Assembly (NCBI RefSeq): GCF_008085905.1
Contig: NZ_VSFF01000008.1
Coordinates: 310,001-374,000, forward strand
Source: Actinomadura syzygii
GTDB lineage: Bacteria; Actinomycetota; Actinomycetes; Streptosporangiales; Streptosporangiaceae
Length of the DNA: 64,000 bases
Direction of reading: 5' to 3'
Below are positions 56,602 through 64,000 of this stretch, piece by piece. The translations under genes were made by a program, and so were the position numbers. Every line of letters starts with the position of its first letter. Position 1 is the stretch's first letter. Under the pieces are notes generated by a model. It searched no databases, had not been told where the DNA came from, and worked only from the letters and a program-made list of their open reading frames with translations.

Positions 56602-57927
56602 TCAGCGCGTCAGTTCGGCCGCCGACTCGTACAGGTCGTCCACCGTGTGGTCGTCGAGGTGGCGGGCCGCCGTCCAGAGGGCGTCTGCGCCGCCGGTGTT
56701 GTCGTCGAACTTGCGGCGCACCGCGGCCGCCTCGTCCACCTGGACGGCCGGGTCGCCGTCGAACCGCTCCCCACCGGCCACGACGTGCATCCGGGCGCCG
56801 AACCCTTCCGCGAGCGCGGGGTCGGCGACGTACTCGACGCGGCGGGCGAGGGCGCGCACCGCGTCCCTGCCGACGCTGTCCGGCTCGAAGGAGGCGACGC
56901 CGACCCGGCCGTCGACCAGCGCGAGCGCGACCGCCGCCGGCAGGCTCGCGCGGGCCTGGTACTCGGTGACCGGCGCCGTCTTCTCGGCGACGGGCTCGCA
57001 GACGATCGGCACGTACCAGGGCGCGACCTCGCAGACGATCCGCTCCACCCGGGCGGCGTCCACCCGTTCCCGCAGCGCGAGCGCCATCTCGATGAACGGG
57101 TGCAGCACGTGCGCGCACGGGTAGAGCTTGACCTCCGCCTCGGCGGACGCCCACCGGTCGCCGAGCCCCTCGGTGATCGCGTCCTCGTCGGCGGGCACGT
57201 CGAGGAAGGACGCGAACACGCCGTGCCGGCCTTCGACCACCGACGCCGGTCCGGGGAAGCCGCGCGCGGCGAGGCCGTCCGCCACGATGCCGCCGTGCGC
57301 CGCCCAGCCCGGGTGCAGCCGCTTGGACCAGGTGCCGTCGCTGAGGAACTCCAGCAGGCCGCCGGACATGCTTCCGGACAGGCCCATCGCGCTCGCGATC
57401 GCCGCCGGCTCCCGGCCCTGCGACACCCCCGCCACGAGGGCCGCGGCGAGCGGGCCGAGGACGCCGGTCGCCTGGAAACCGCGGGAGTGGAAGCCCCGTC
57501 CGGCCGCCGAGCCGAGGCGGGCCAGCAGTTCGTCCCCGGCCGCGACGGCCGTGATCAGGTCGGCGCCGGGCCGGGAGCCGTCCGCCACGGCCAGCGCGGT
57601 CGGCAGCAGGACGCTCATCGGGTGGATCACCGAGGACGGGAACGTGTCGTCGAAGTCCAGCGTGTGCACCAGCGTGCCGTGGACGAGCGCGGCGGCGGCC
57701 GGGTGCAGCGGCGCCGGGTCGAGCAGCAGGCGGGAGCCGTCACCGCCGAGTTCGGCCGCCACCTCGCGGACGGCGGCCCCGGCGGGCGTGGACCAAGCCG
57801 CCGCCATCAGCCCCACCGCGTCGGCCACCCGCAGCGCGGTCCGCTGACGGACCTCGGCGGGGACGTCGGCCGCGCGCAGGTCGCGGGCCCAGGCGGCGAA
57901 GGTGGTGGCGATGGAGCTGGTCGGCAC
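56602..57927 (-). CDS. MmgE/PrpD-family protein, divergent paralogue E
   Basis: 441 aa. LVHTLDFDDTFPSSVIHPMS (about 86-105) gives the DFDD/H block; GFHSRGFQATGVLGPLAAAL, WSKRLHPGWAAHGG and VKLYPCAHVLHPFIEMAL follow. Closest to canonical PrpD, and different from the DWNDG group (A, B, D). GTG start 57927 with GGAGAA upstream. Divergent from the molybdenum hydroxylase genes and without a copy of the cluster operator. Confidence 0.88.
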   Translation of the reverse strand: MPTSSIATTFAAWARDLRAADVPAEVRQRTALRVADAVGLMAAAWSTPAGAAVREVAAELGGDGSRLLLDPAPLHPAAAALVHGTLVHTLDFDDTFPSSVIHPMSVLLPTALAVADGSRPGADLITAVAAGDELLARLGSAAGRGFHSRGFQATGVLGPLAAALVAGVSQGREPAAIASAMGLSGSMSGGLLEFLSDGTWSKRLHPGWAAHGGIVADGLAARGFPGPASVVEGRHGVFASFLDVPADEDAITEGLGDRWASAEAEVKLYPCAHVLHPFIEMALALRERVDAARVERIVCEVAPWYVPIVCEPVAEKTAPVTEYQARASLPAAVALALVDGRVGVASFEPDSVGRDAVRALARRVEYVADPALAEGFGARMHVVAGGERFDGDPAVQVDEAAAVRRKFDDNTGGADALWTAARHLDDHTVDDLYESAAELTR

Positions 57928-58065
57928 GGGAGTTCTCCAAAGGTCGGCACGTCAAAGTTCCCACCTCAGAGGGTCCAGGACGCGGACGCGAAAGGAGCAG
58001 CGGCGCGTTCCACTGGGCGGACGGACGCGCTGGTCGGAGCCCGGACGGCCCACTTCACTGTCCGC

Positions 58066-58527
58066 ATGGACGTCCGGCTCAAGGTCAACGGTACCGAGCA
58101 CGAACTGCCGATCGACGACAACGCCCTGCTGCTCGACGTGCTGCGCGACCGGCTGCGGCTGACCGGCGCGAAGCGCTCCTGCGACGTGCAGGTCTGCGGC
58201 GCCTGCACGGTCCTGGTCGGCGGCGAGCCGGTCAGCTCGTGCTGCTTCCTCGCGCACGACGCGCGGGACGGCGAGGTGGAGACCATCGAGGGCTTCGCCG
58301 CCGAGGAGGGCTTCGCGGCGCTGGCCGAGGCGTTCGCGCGCCACAACGCGTTCCAGTGCGGGTACTGCGCGCCCGGCTTCCTCATGACGCTCAAGCCGCT
58401 GCTGGCTCGCGGCGCCCTGCGGAGCAGGGCCGACGTCGAGCGGGAGTTCGCGGGGAACCTGTGCCGCTGCACCGGCTACCGGGCGATCGTCGACGCCGTC
58501 TGCGAAGCGGCCGGAGTCGCGTCGTGA
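58066..58527 (+). CDS. 2Fe-2S subunit of a xanthine-dehydrogenase-family molybdenum hydroxylase
   Basis: 153 aa, standard size. Plant-type cluster CDVQVCGACTVLVGG plus SSCC, and the second cluster CGYCAPGF ... CRCTGYRAI. Passes electrons from molybdenum to FAD. ATG 58066 taken; ribosome site weak. GTGA overlap with the large subunit. Confidence 0.93.
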   Translation: MDVRLKVNGTEHELPIDDNALLLDVLRDRLRLTGAKRSCDVQVCGACTVLVGGEPVSSCCFLAHDARDGEVETIEGFAAEEGFAALAEAFARHNAFQCGYCAPGFLMTLKPLLARGALRSRADVEREFAGNLCRCTGYRAIVDAVCEAAGVAS

Positions 58528-60803
58528 CCGCGCCGGACCTGGCCGCGCCGGACCTGACCGCGCCGGACCTGACCGCGCCGGACCTGGAGGTGGTGGGCCG
58601 GTCGCCCACCCGTCCCGACCTCGCCGCGAAGCTGACCGGCGCCGCCGAGTACGGCGCGGACCTGCACGTGCCCGGCGCGCTCCAGGTCAAGCTGCTGCGC
58701 AGCCCGGTCGCCCACGCGAGGATCACCGCGCTGGACACCGCCGCCGCGCGCGCCGTCCCCGGCGTCGCGGCCGTCGTGACCTCGGCGGACCTGACCGGCT
58801 TCGACGCCACCTGGGGCCACTACGTGCGGGACCGTCCCATCCTCGCCCGGGACGTCGTCCGGTTCGCGGGCGAGATCGTCGCCGCCGTGGCGGCGGAGAC
58901 CGAGGCCGCCGCCGCTGCCGGGGTTCGCGCGATCGAGGCGGCGTACGAGCCGCTCCCCGCCCTGGTCGACGTGCGCGACGCGGTCGCGCCCGGTGCCGCG
59001 CGGGTACACGAGACCCCCGCCCGGCCCGGCTTCTCCTGCCCGCCCGGCGCCGTCTTCGACGACGACAACGCCTTCTTCCACTACCGGATCGACCTGGAGC
59101 GCGCACCCGGTGCCGACCCGCCGGACGCGGTGGTGATCGAGAAGGAGTACGCCTTCCCGGCCGTCTACCAGTACGCGATGGAGCCCCACGCGGTCGTCGC
59201 GTCCGCCGACGCCGAGAGCATCGACGTGTGGTCGTCCTGCCAGCATCCGTTCCTGGTGCGGGAGGAGTTGGCCGAGGTCTTCGGGCTTCCGCCGGAGCGG
59301 GTGCGGATCAGGGTGCCCTTCCTGGGCGGCGGGTTCGGCAGCAAGTCGTACGCGAAGATGGAGCCGGTCGCGGTCGCCGTGGCCCGCGTCGCCGGACGTC
59401 CGGTACGGCTGGTCAACAGCGTCGAGGACGCGATGGTCACCACCCGCCGCCACGGCATGCGCTGCCGGATGCGCACGGTCGCCGACCGGGACGGACGCCT
59501 GCTGTCCCGGAGCGCGGACGTCTGGATGGACACCGGCGCCTACGCCGACAACGGTCCCACGGTCACGATGGTGGCGGGCATGGCGGCCACCGGGCCGTAC
59601 CGGTGGGACCGTGTGCGGGTGGACGCCGCCTGCGTCTACACGCACCTGCCGCCCGCGGGCTCGTACCGCGGCTTCGGCGCCGCCCACCTCCAATGGGTCG
59701 GGGAGTCCCAGGTGGACGAGGTCGCGGCGGCGCTGGGCGTCGACCGCCTGGAGCTGCGCCGCCGGAACCTGCTGCGCCGCGGCGAGACCGTGATCCCGGG
59801 CTGCCGTCCGCTGGACGCCGACCTCGCCGCTGATCTCGACGCCGTGGCCGACCGGCTCGGCTGGGGCGCGGACCTGCCCGCGTGGCGCGGCCGGGGCGTC
59901 TCGGTCGGGGTGTCGCCCGGCGGCGTCTCCGCCCGGTCGCGGGCCCGCGTCGAGCTGCGGCCGGACGGCGGGGCGACGGTGCTGGTCGGGTCGCAGGAAC
60001 TCGGCCAGGGCGCCCGCACCGTGCACGCCCAGATCGCGGCCGAGGTGCTCGGCCTCCCCCTGGACCGGGTGGACGTGCCCGCCACGGACACGTCCACGAC
60101 CCCCTACGACCGGTCGACCGGCGCCAGCCGGTCCACCACGGTCGCGGGCCTGGCCGTGCAGCGGGCCGCCGAGAAGTTGCGGGAGCGGATCGTGGCGGCA
60201 GCCGCGACGCAATGGGACGTACCGGCCTCTGAACTGGCCCTGCGCGCGGGCCGGGTGGTCCGCGGCGACCGCTCCTGGGATCTCGCCGACCTCGATCCCG
60301 GCGGCCTTGCCGGGGAGGGCTCGGCGGAGGAACTCGGCGGGGGCGCCGGACCGGCGCTCTTCTGGGAGGTCTGCGTCGCCGGAGCCGAGGTGGCGGTCGA
60401 CCCGGACACGGGCCGGATCGAGATACGCGACGCGGTCACCGTCGCCGACGTCGGCCGCGCCGTCAACCCCGCCCTGGTCGAGCGCCAGGACGAGGGGTGC
60501 GCGCTGCAGGCGGTCGGGAACGCGCTCTTCGAGGAGATGCGCTTCGGCGCGGACGGCGTCCTGCGCAACCCCGGCCTGCTGGACTACCGGGTCCCGGCCA
60601 TCGCCGACATGCCCCAGAGCATGACCTGCGTGATCGTGGAGAACGGCGACGGCCCGGGACCGTTCGGCGCCAAGGGCTGCGGCGAGGGCGTCTTCGGCGG
60701 CCTGACGGCCGCGCTGGTCACCGCCGTGGCCGACGCCGGGGTGAGCGTCCCCGAACTGCCCATGTCACCGGACCGGGTATGGCGGTGGATCCATGCTTCC
60801 TGA
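58524..60803 (+). CDS. Molybdenum-cofactor large subunit, xanthine-dehydrogenase family
   Basis: 759 aa. The N-terminus starts with a 15-bp repeat (APDLT/APDLA), then KLTGAAEYGADLHVPG, the molybdopterin motif PFLGGGFGSKSYAKMEPVA, SYRGFGAAHLQWVGE, GSQELGQGARTVHAQIAAE, GASRSTT, and the catalytic Glu in GAKGCGEGVFGGL. The CO-dehydrogenase form I loop AYRCSFR is absent (GSYRGFGAAH instead), so it is not a CO oxidiser but a hydroxylase of an aldehyde, heterocycle or similar. GTG start overlapping the small subunit. Confidence 0.92.
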   Translation: MTAPDLAAPDLTAPDLTAPDLEVVGRSPTRPDLAAKLTGAAEYGADLHVPGALQVKLLRSPVAHARITALDTAAARAVPGVAAVVTSADLTGFDATWGHYVRDRPILARDVVRFAGEIVAAVAAETEAAAAAGVRAIEAAYEPLPALVDVRDAVAPGAARVHETPARPGFSCPPGAVFDDDNAFFHYRIDLERAPGADPPDAVVIEKEYAFPAVYQYAMEPHAVVASADAESIDVWSSCQHPFLVREELAEVFGLPPERVRIRVPFLGGGFGSKSYAKMEPVAVAVARVAGRPVRLVNSVEDAMVTTRRHGMRCRMRTVADRDGRLLSRSADVWMDTGAYADNGPTVTMVAGMAATGPYRWDRVRVDAACVYTHLPPAGSYRGFGAAHLQWVGESQVDEVAAALGVDRLELRRRNLLRRGETVIPGCRPLDADLAADLDAVADRLGWGADLPAWRGRGVSVGVSPGGVSARSRARVELRPDGGATVLVGSQELGQGARTVHAQIAAEVLGLPLDRVDVPATDTSTTPYDRSTGASRSTTVAGLAVQRAAEKLRERIVAAAATQWDVPASELALRAGRVVRGDRSWDLADLDPGGLAGEGSAEELGGGAGPALFWEVCVAGAEVAVDPDTGRIEIRDAVTVADVGRAVNPALVERQDEGCALQAVGNALFEEMRFGADGVLRNPGLLDYRVPAIADMPQSMTCVIVENGDGPGPFGAKGCGEGVFGGLTAALVTAVADAGVSVPELPMSPDRVWRWIHAS
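58530..58587. repeat. 15-bp tandem repeat at the 5' end of the large-subunit gene
   Basis: Unit GCGCCGGACCTGACC, about four imperfect copies, encoding APDL(A/T) repeats before the first conserved residue. Confidence 0.85.
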
Positions 60804-61656
60804 CTTCACGATCCTGCGGCCCGCCACGGTGGCGGAGGCGTGCGGGCTGCTGGCCGAGCACGCCGGGGAGGCCGCCGCGTACGCGGGCGGCACCGAACTG
60901 CTGGTGGCCATGAAGCTCGGGCTCGCCGCCCCTCGGTACCTGGTCGACCTCAAGGGCGCGCCGGGCCTGGACGACCTCGCCGTCCGGGACGGCGTCCTGC
61001 GGGTCGGCGCCCTGGCCACGCACCGCCGGATCGAACGCTCGGCGCGGGTCGCCGCCGTGCTCCCCGCCCTCGCGGGACTGGAACGGCGGCTGGCCAACCC
61101 GCGCATCCGCGGCACCGGGACGGTGGGAGGAAACCTCGCGTCGGGCCGTCCGCATTCGGATCTGGCCACGTTCCTCATCGCCGCCGGAGCCACCGTCTCC
61201 TGCGCCTCGGCCGCCGGGACCACCCGCACCATCGACGCCGCCGACCTGACGCCCGCGCCGTTCCAGACGGTTCTCGCCGGTGACGAGGTCGTCACGGCGG
61301 TGGACGTGCCGGTGCCGCATCCGGGGACGGCCCTCGCCCACAAGCGGTTCATCCTCGTCGAACGTCCGGCCGCCACGGTCACCGTCCGGCTCAGCGCGGC
61401 CGACGGGGTCGTGACGGCCGCGCGGGTCGTCGCGGGGGCGGCATCGCCGATCCCGGCTCCGCTGCCGTCTGCGGCGGACGCGCTGGTCGGCGTGCCCGTC
61501 GACGCCGGACCCGAGATGCTGGAAGCGGCCGGTGCCGCCGCAGGGGAGACGATGACCGTCGCCCCCGGCGGCGACGAGGCGTACGCCCGCCAACTCGTCG
61601 CCGTACTCGTACGCCGCGCCGCGCAGACCGCACTCACCGACCTCGCCCCCCGCTGA
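60793..61656 (+). CDS. FAD-binding subunit, CoxM/XdhB type
   Basis: 287 aa. FAD contacts AAYAGGTELLVAMKLGL (about 32-48) and RGTGTVGGNLASGRPHSDL (about 110-128), followed by the CO-dehydrogenase flavoprotein C-terminal domain (KRFILVERPAATVTV). Completes the small-large-medium set; order S-L-M. Overlaps the large subunit by 11 nt and ends 14 nt from the convergent IclR gene. Confidence 0.92.
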   Translation: MLPDFTILRPATVAEACGLLAEHAGEAAAYAGGTELLVAMKLGLAAPRYLVDLKGAPGLDDLAVRDGVLRVGALATHRRIERSARVAAVLPALAGLERRLANPRIRGTGTVGGNLASGRPHSDLATFLIAAGATVSCASAAGTTRTIDAADLTPAPFQTVLAGDEVVTAVDVPVPHPGTALAHKRFILVERPAATVTVRLSAADGVVTAARVVAGAASPIPAPLPSAADALVGVPVDAGPEMLEAAGAAAGETMTVAPGGDEAYARQLVAVLVRRAAQTALTDLAPR

Positions 61657-61670
61657 GGCGTGCGGGAGGG

Positions 61671-62513
61671 TCAGCCGTAGGCGGCGCGGAGGGTGGCGCC
61701 GATTCCGGCGGCCGCCTCCTTCGCCAGGTCGCCGAGCTGGTCGGCGCTGTGGCTGTGCAACGGCGAGGTCACCGAGATCGCCGCGATGGCGCGGTTCTCC
61801 GAGTTGAGCACGGGCGCCGCGACCGCGAGATACCCGACGTGCATCTCCTCCACCTCGGTGGCGATGCCGGACTCCCTGGTCCGTTCCAGCGCCTGGTTCA
61901 GGTGGAGCGCCGAGGTGATCGTCCGCGGGGTGCGGCGGGGGAGCCCGGCGCGGAGCACCTCGGTGAGCAGGCTCGGCTTGGCGTAGGCGAGCAGCGCCTT
62001 GCCCACCGCCGTGCAGTGCAGCGGCATCCGGCCGGCGATCTGGGTGTGCCGGGTCGGCTGCCGGAACGGCGACAGCCGCTCGATGACCAGCGCCTCCAGT
62101 CCGTCGAGGACGGCCAGGTGCACCACCGCCTGGGTGCGGTAGAGGAGCCCCTGCATGTACGGGCGGCCGGCGTCCCGCAGAATGCGCTGGTGGGGCACGC
62201 GCTGGCCCAGTTCGAAGAGGCGCAGCCCGAGCCGGTAGTCGATGCCGGAACGTTCCAAGATCCCCCAGGTGGTGACCACCTGGCAGATCCGGTGGACGGT
62301 CGTGCGCGGCAGGCCGGTGCGCCGCACCAGCTCCGCCAGCGACAGCTCGACGTCGTCGATCGTGAACGCGTCGAGGATGATCTCGATCTTGCCGACCACC
62401 GACCGCGGGTCGAGCTTGTCGCCCTCCCGCGCCAAGGCCCTCTCGCTTGCCCTGTCGCCGGTCTGTTCGCCGGTCTGTTCGCTGGTCTGGTCGCGCTGCC
62501 TCGCCATGCTCAC
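61671..62513 (-). CDS. IclR-family transcriptional regulator
   Basis: 280 aa. After a Gln/Glu/Thr-rich repeat (SEQTGEQTG) the HTH lies at about 38-95 (GKIEIILDAFTIDDVELSL, ELVRRTGLPRTTVHRICQVV), and the IclR effector domain at ~110-275 (GLEALVIERLS, PLHCTAVGKALLAYA, EVEEMHVGYLAVAAPV). GTG 62513 overlaps the TGA of the hydrolase gene (GTGA) as in many neighbours; ATG 62507 is an equally good start. Probably controls the adjacent hydrolase, molybdenum hydroxylase or M20 genes. Confidence 0.9.
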   Translation of the reverse strand: MSMARQRDQTSEQTGEQTGDRASERALAREGDKLDPRSVVGKIEIILDAFTIDDVELSLAELVRRTGLPRTTVHRICQVVTTWGILERSGIDYRLGLRLFELGQRVPHQRILRDAGRPYMQGLLYRTQAVVHLAVLDGLEALVIERLSPFRQPTRHTQIAGRMPLHCTAVGKALLAYAKPSLLTEVLRAGLPRRTPRTITSALHLNQALERTRESGIATEVEEMHVGYLAVAAPVLNSENRAIAAISVTSPLHSHSADQLGDLAKEAAAGIGATLRAAYG

Positions 62514-63337
62514 GGCGTCCCGCCGTACGCCGAGTCCGCCTGGACCGTCTCGTCGAGGAACTTGGAGACGAGCGCCGCGACCTCCTCGGGCAGCTGCTCC
62601 ATCAGCGGCACCATCCCGCCCTGGATGATCTCCAGCCGGGCCTGCGGCAGCCGCTCGACCAGCCGGGGCACCTGGTGGAAGGCGATCGGGTCGGCGGTGG
62701 CGCCGATGCAGAGCACGGGCCCGCGGTAGCCGGTCCGCCCCTCCATCCGGTACGTGCTGATCGCCCGGTGCCCGTCCTCGGCCTGGTCCTCCAGCAGGAG
62801 GACGTCCCGCACGTACCGGTTGAGCAGGTCGGGACGGGCGGGCGGGTAGAAGCCGCTGCGGCGCACCCACAGCTCCATGAGGTGGCGGCCGTCGTCCTGG
62901 AGCTCGACCATGCTGAGCGGGTGCATCGGCGGCCGCTCGCGGCGGAACTCCTCGTCCACGTAGGGCGTCCCGGACAGGACGAGCCGCCGCAGCCGCTCCG
63001 GCCGCCGGTGCGACATCTCGATCGCGATGATGCCGCCGAGCTGGTGGCCGAGCAGGTCGACGCGGTCGAGCCCCAGCTCCTCCAGGAGGGCGAGCACCGA
63101 GTCGGCGTACCGCTCGATCGAGTGGTCGGGGATGGACTCGGACGCGCCGTAGCCGATGATGTCCGGCGCGATCACCCGGCGCTGCTCCGCGAGGAGGGGC
63201 ATGAGCAGCCGGAACTCGTCCCATGACCGCGGCGTCTGGTGCAGCAGGAGGAGCGGCTCCCCGGCGCCCATCTCGACGTAGTGCATGAGACCGCTGCGCG
63301 TTCGGGCGTAGTGCGGGGAGAACATCGGGGCGATCAT
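62510..63337 (-). CDS. Alpha/beta-hydrolase-fold protein with Ser and His of the triad replaced
   Basis: 275 aa. Clear fold: LLLLHQTPRSWDEFRLLMPLL, VIAPDIIGYGASESIP, PVLCIGATADPIAFHQVP (acid). But the nucleophile elbow reads LLGHQLGGIIA, Gln in place of Ser, and the catalytic-His strand reads IIQGGMVPLMEQLP, Met in place of His. I checked both codons (CAG, ATG) on the minus strand. So it cannot work as a normal Ser hydrolase; a cofactor-free lyase, decarboxylase or binding protein are alternatives. ATG 63337 with GAAGG just upstream. Coupled to iclR by GTGA. Confidence 0.85.
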   Translation of the reverse strand: MIAPMFSPHYARTRSGLMHYVEMGAGEPLLLLHQTPRSWDEFRLLMPLLAEQRRVIAPDIIGYGASESIPDHSIERYADSVLALLEELGLDRVDLLGHQLGGIIAIEMSHRRPERLRRLVLSGTPYVDEEFRRERPPMHPLSMVELQDDGRHLMELWVRRSGFYPPARPDLLNRYVRDVLLLEDQAEDGHRAISTYRMEGRTGYRGPVLCIGATADPIAFHQVPRLVERLPQARLEIIQGGMVPLMEQLPEEVAALVSKFLDETVQADSAYGGTP

Positions 63338-63544
63338 CGACCTTCGTCCTGTCGTCGGTTTTGTGGAGCTTACTTGGCTTTTGTCCTGTTTCTGTGCCCG
63401 TCGTCGTGGCCGCCACCCTAGGTCGGCCCCGGCCCCGGCGGCTCGCGTGCGCATCCACTGACCGGGATGCGGGGCTGGTCAGGCGTCCGGGCGGTCCCGC
63501 AGCCTATGGACCCGAACAGTCCGGTGGACGCGAAAGGAGGGCCG

Positions 63545-64000
63545 ATGGCACCCGAACCGGTGGAGCGGGCAGTGGAGCGAGCTGTGGGGCGGGCATGGGC
63601 GGCGATCGACGCCGACCGCCTCCGGGACCTGACGCTGCGCATGGTGTCGACCCCGAGCCCGACCGGCGACGAGGCGGCGCTCGCCCGCTTCCTCACCGGC
63701 CACCTGGCCGCGGCCGGGCTGGAGGCGGCCTACCAGGAGATCGACGACCGGCAGGGCAACGCGGTCGGGCGGCTGCGCGGCGACGGAACCGGTGCCGACC
63801 TGCTGCTCTACGCGCCCATCGACACGCTCTCGGTCGGCACTGCGGAGGAGGACGTCCCCTACGTCGGCGACGAACTCCGCCCCGACATGCGCACCGAGGG
63901 CGTCCTCGACGGCGACACGATCATCGGCCTCGGCGCCAGCAACCCGAAGGGGCACGCCGCCTGCCTCGTGGAGGCGGCCTCGGCGATCGCCGCGGCGGGC
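63545..64000 (+). CDS. M20-family metallopeptidase/deacylase-like protein (3' part outside window)
   Basis: First 152 residues. MVSTPSPTGDEAALARFLTGHL and AGLEAAYQEIDDRQGNAVGRL are typical of ArgE/DapE/carboxypeptidase-G2. The two first metal-site motifs are altered: usual GHxDT reads YAPIDTLS (His missing, Asp kept), and usual D-x-K-G reads GASNPKGHAA (bridging Asp to Asn). So either a subfamily with another metal site or a non-hydrolytic member. GGAGGG is 5 nt upstream of ATG 63545. Divergent from the hydrolase/iclR pair. Confidence 0.75.
   Translation, partial: MAPEPVERAVERAVGRAWAAIDADRLRDLTLRMVSTPSPTGDEAALARFLTGHLAAAGLEAAYQEIDDRQGNAVGRLRGDGTGADLLLYAPIDTLSVGTAEEDVPYVGDELRPDMRTEGVLDGDTIIGLGASNPKGHAACLVEAASAIAAAG

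Noticed and set aside
58066..61656. Aerobic CO dehydrogenase (coxSLM) assignment
   Set aside because: The large subunit has GSYRGFGAAH instead of the form I AYRCSFR loop, so CO oxidation is not supported.
1..64000. CRISPR array, integrated element or insertion sequence
   Set aside because: No spaced direct repeats of CRISPR type, no transposase or integrase, and no tRNA-flanking duplications were seen; the short tandem repeats are contiguous, not spaced.

Overview
The window is very GC-rich, codes almost without gaps, uses many GTG and TTG starts, and is full of 4-nt stop/start overlaps. Together with an ECF41-like sigma factor, a STAS anti-anti-sigma protein, LLM-class flavoproteins and PaaX/FCD-GntR/IclR regulators, this points to the chromosome of a soil-type actinobacterium (Streptosporangiales/Actinomadura-like; inferred, not proven). 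I see no rRNA, tRNA, CRISPR array, insertion sequence or phage gene. Both end genes run off the window.

Layout. 1-5.3 kb: iorA/iorB-type arylpyruvate:ferredoxin oxidoreductase (minus strand), divergent from a cupin gene and a paaX-type regulator; the intergenic region carries a duplicated promoter element. 5.4-9.1 kb: housekeeping and regulatory genes, including four consecutive features that look eroded (an ArsR/YbaK chimera, a VOC gene with an internal deletion and a shortened ECF sigma factor), then a VOC protein, a YdeI-type protein, and a STAS/winged-helix pair. 9.4-47.3 kb: a large catabolic supercluster with two FCD-GntR regulators, two ThDP enzymes, three CaiB-type and one two-domain CoA-transferase, a CitE-type lyase, four MmgE/PrpD proteins, two thiolase-fold/DUF35 pairs, an amidohydrolase, a fused EtfBA, two LLM flavoproteins, TcuAB, a fumarylacetoacetase-superfamily hydratase, a 2-hydroxyacid dehydrogenase, an aldehyde dehydrogenase, a cupin, an SRPBCC-alpha/beta-hydrolase fusion, a hotdog thioesterase and an MFS carrier. 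47.3-54.3 kb: two SsuABC/TauABC-like ABC importers and another MFS protein. 54.4-64 kb: Fe-dependent alcohol dehydrogenase/maleylacetate reductase-like protein, asparaginase-like protein, a fifth PrpD protein, a three-subunit molybdenum hydroxylase, an IclR regulator with an alpha/beta-hydrolase-fold protein that has lost its triad, and the start of an unusual M20 protein.

How it fits together. Twelve transcription units between 9.4 and 44.3 kb are preceded by the same AT-rich 20-bp element (two 6-bp halves GYATRC/GCATGY spaced by 5, then AAT or AAA). It stands out sharply against the GC-rich background and lies 18-160 nt before the start codon. One of these sites precedes the FCD-GntR gene at 9528. 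The simplest reading is a single regulon for uptake, CoA activation, dehydratase/isomerase chemistry, side-chain cleavage (thiolase-fold/DUF35 and CitE-like lyases) and oxidation (TcuAB, EtfBA, LLM) of an organic acid whose identity the sequence does not reveal. Duplication of PrpD, CaiB, thiolase-fold/DUF35, ThDP and LLM modules suggests the same chemistry is applied several times to a multi-step substrate. The supercluster and its operator are the best candidate here for an undescribed system.
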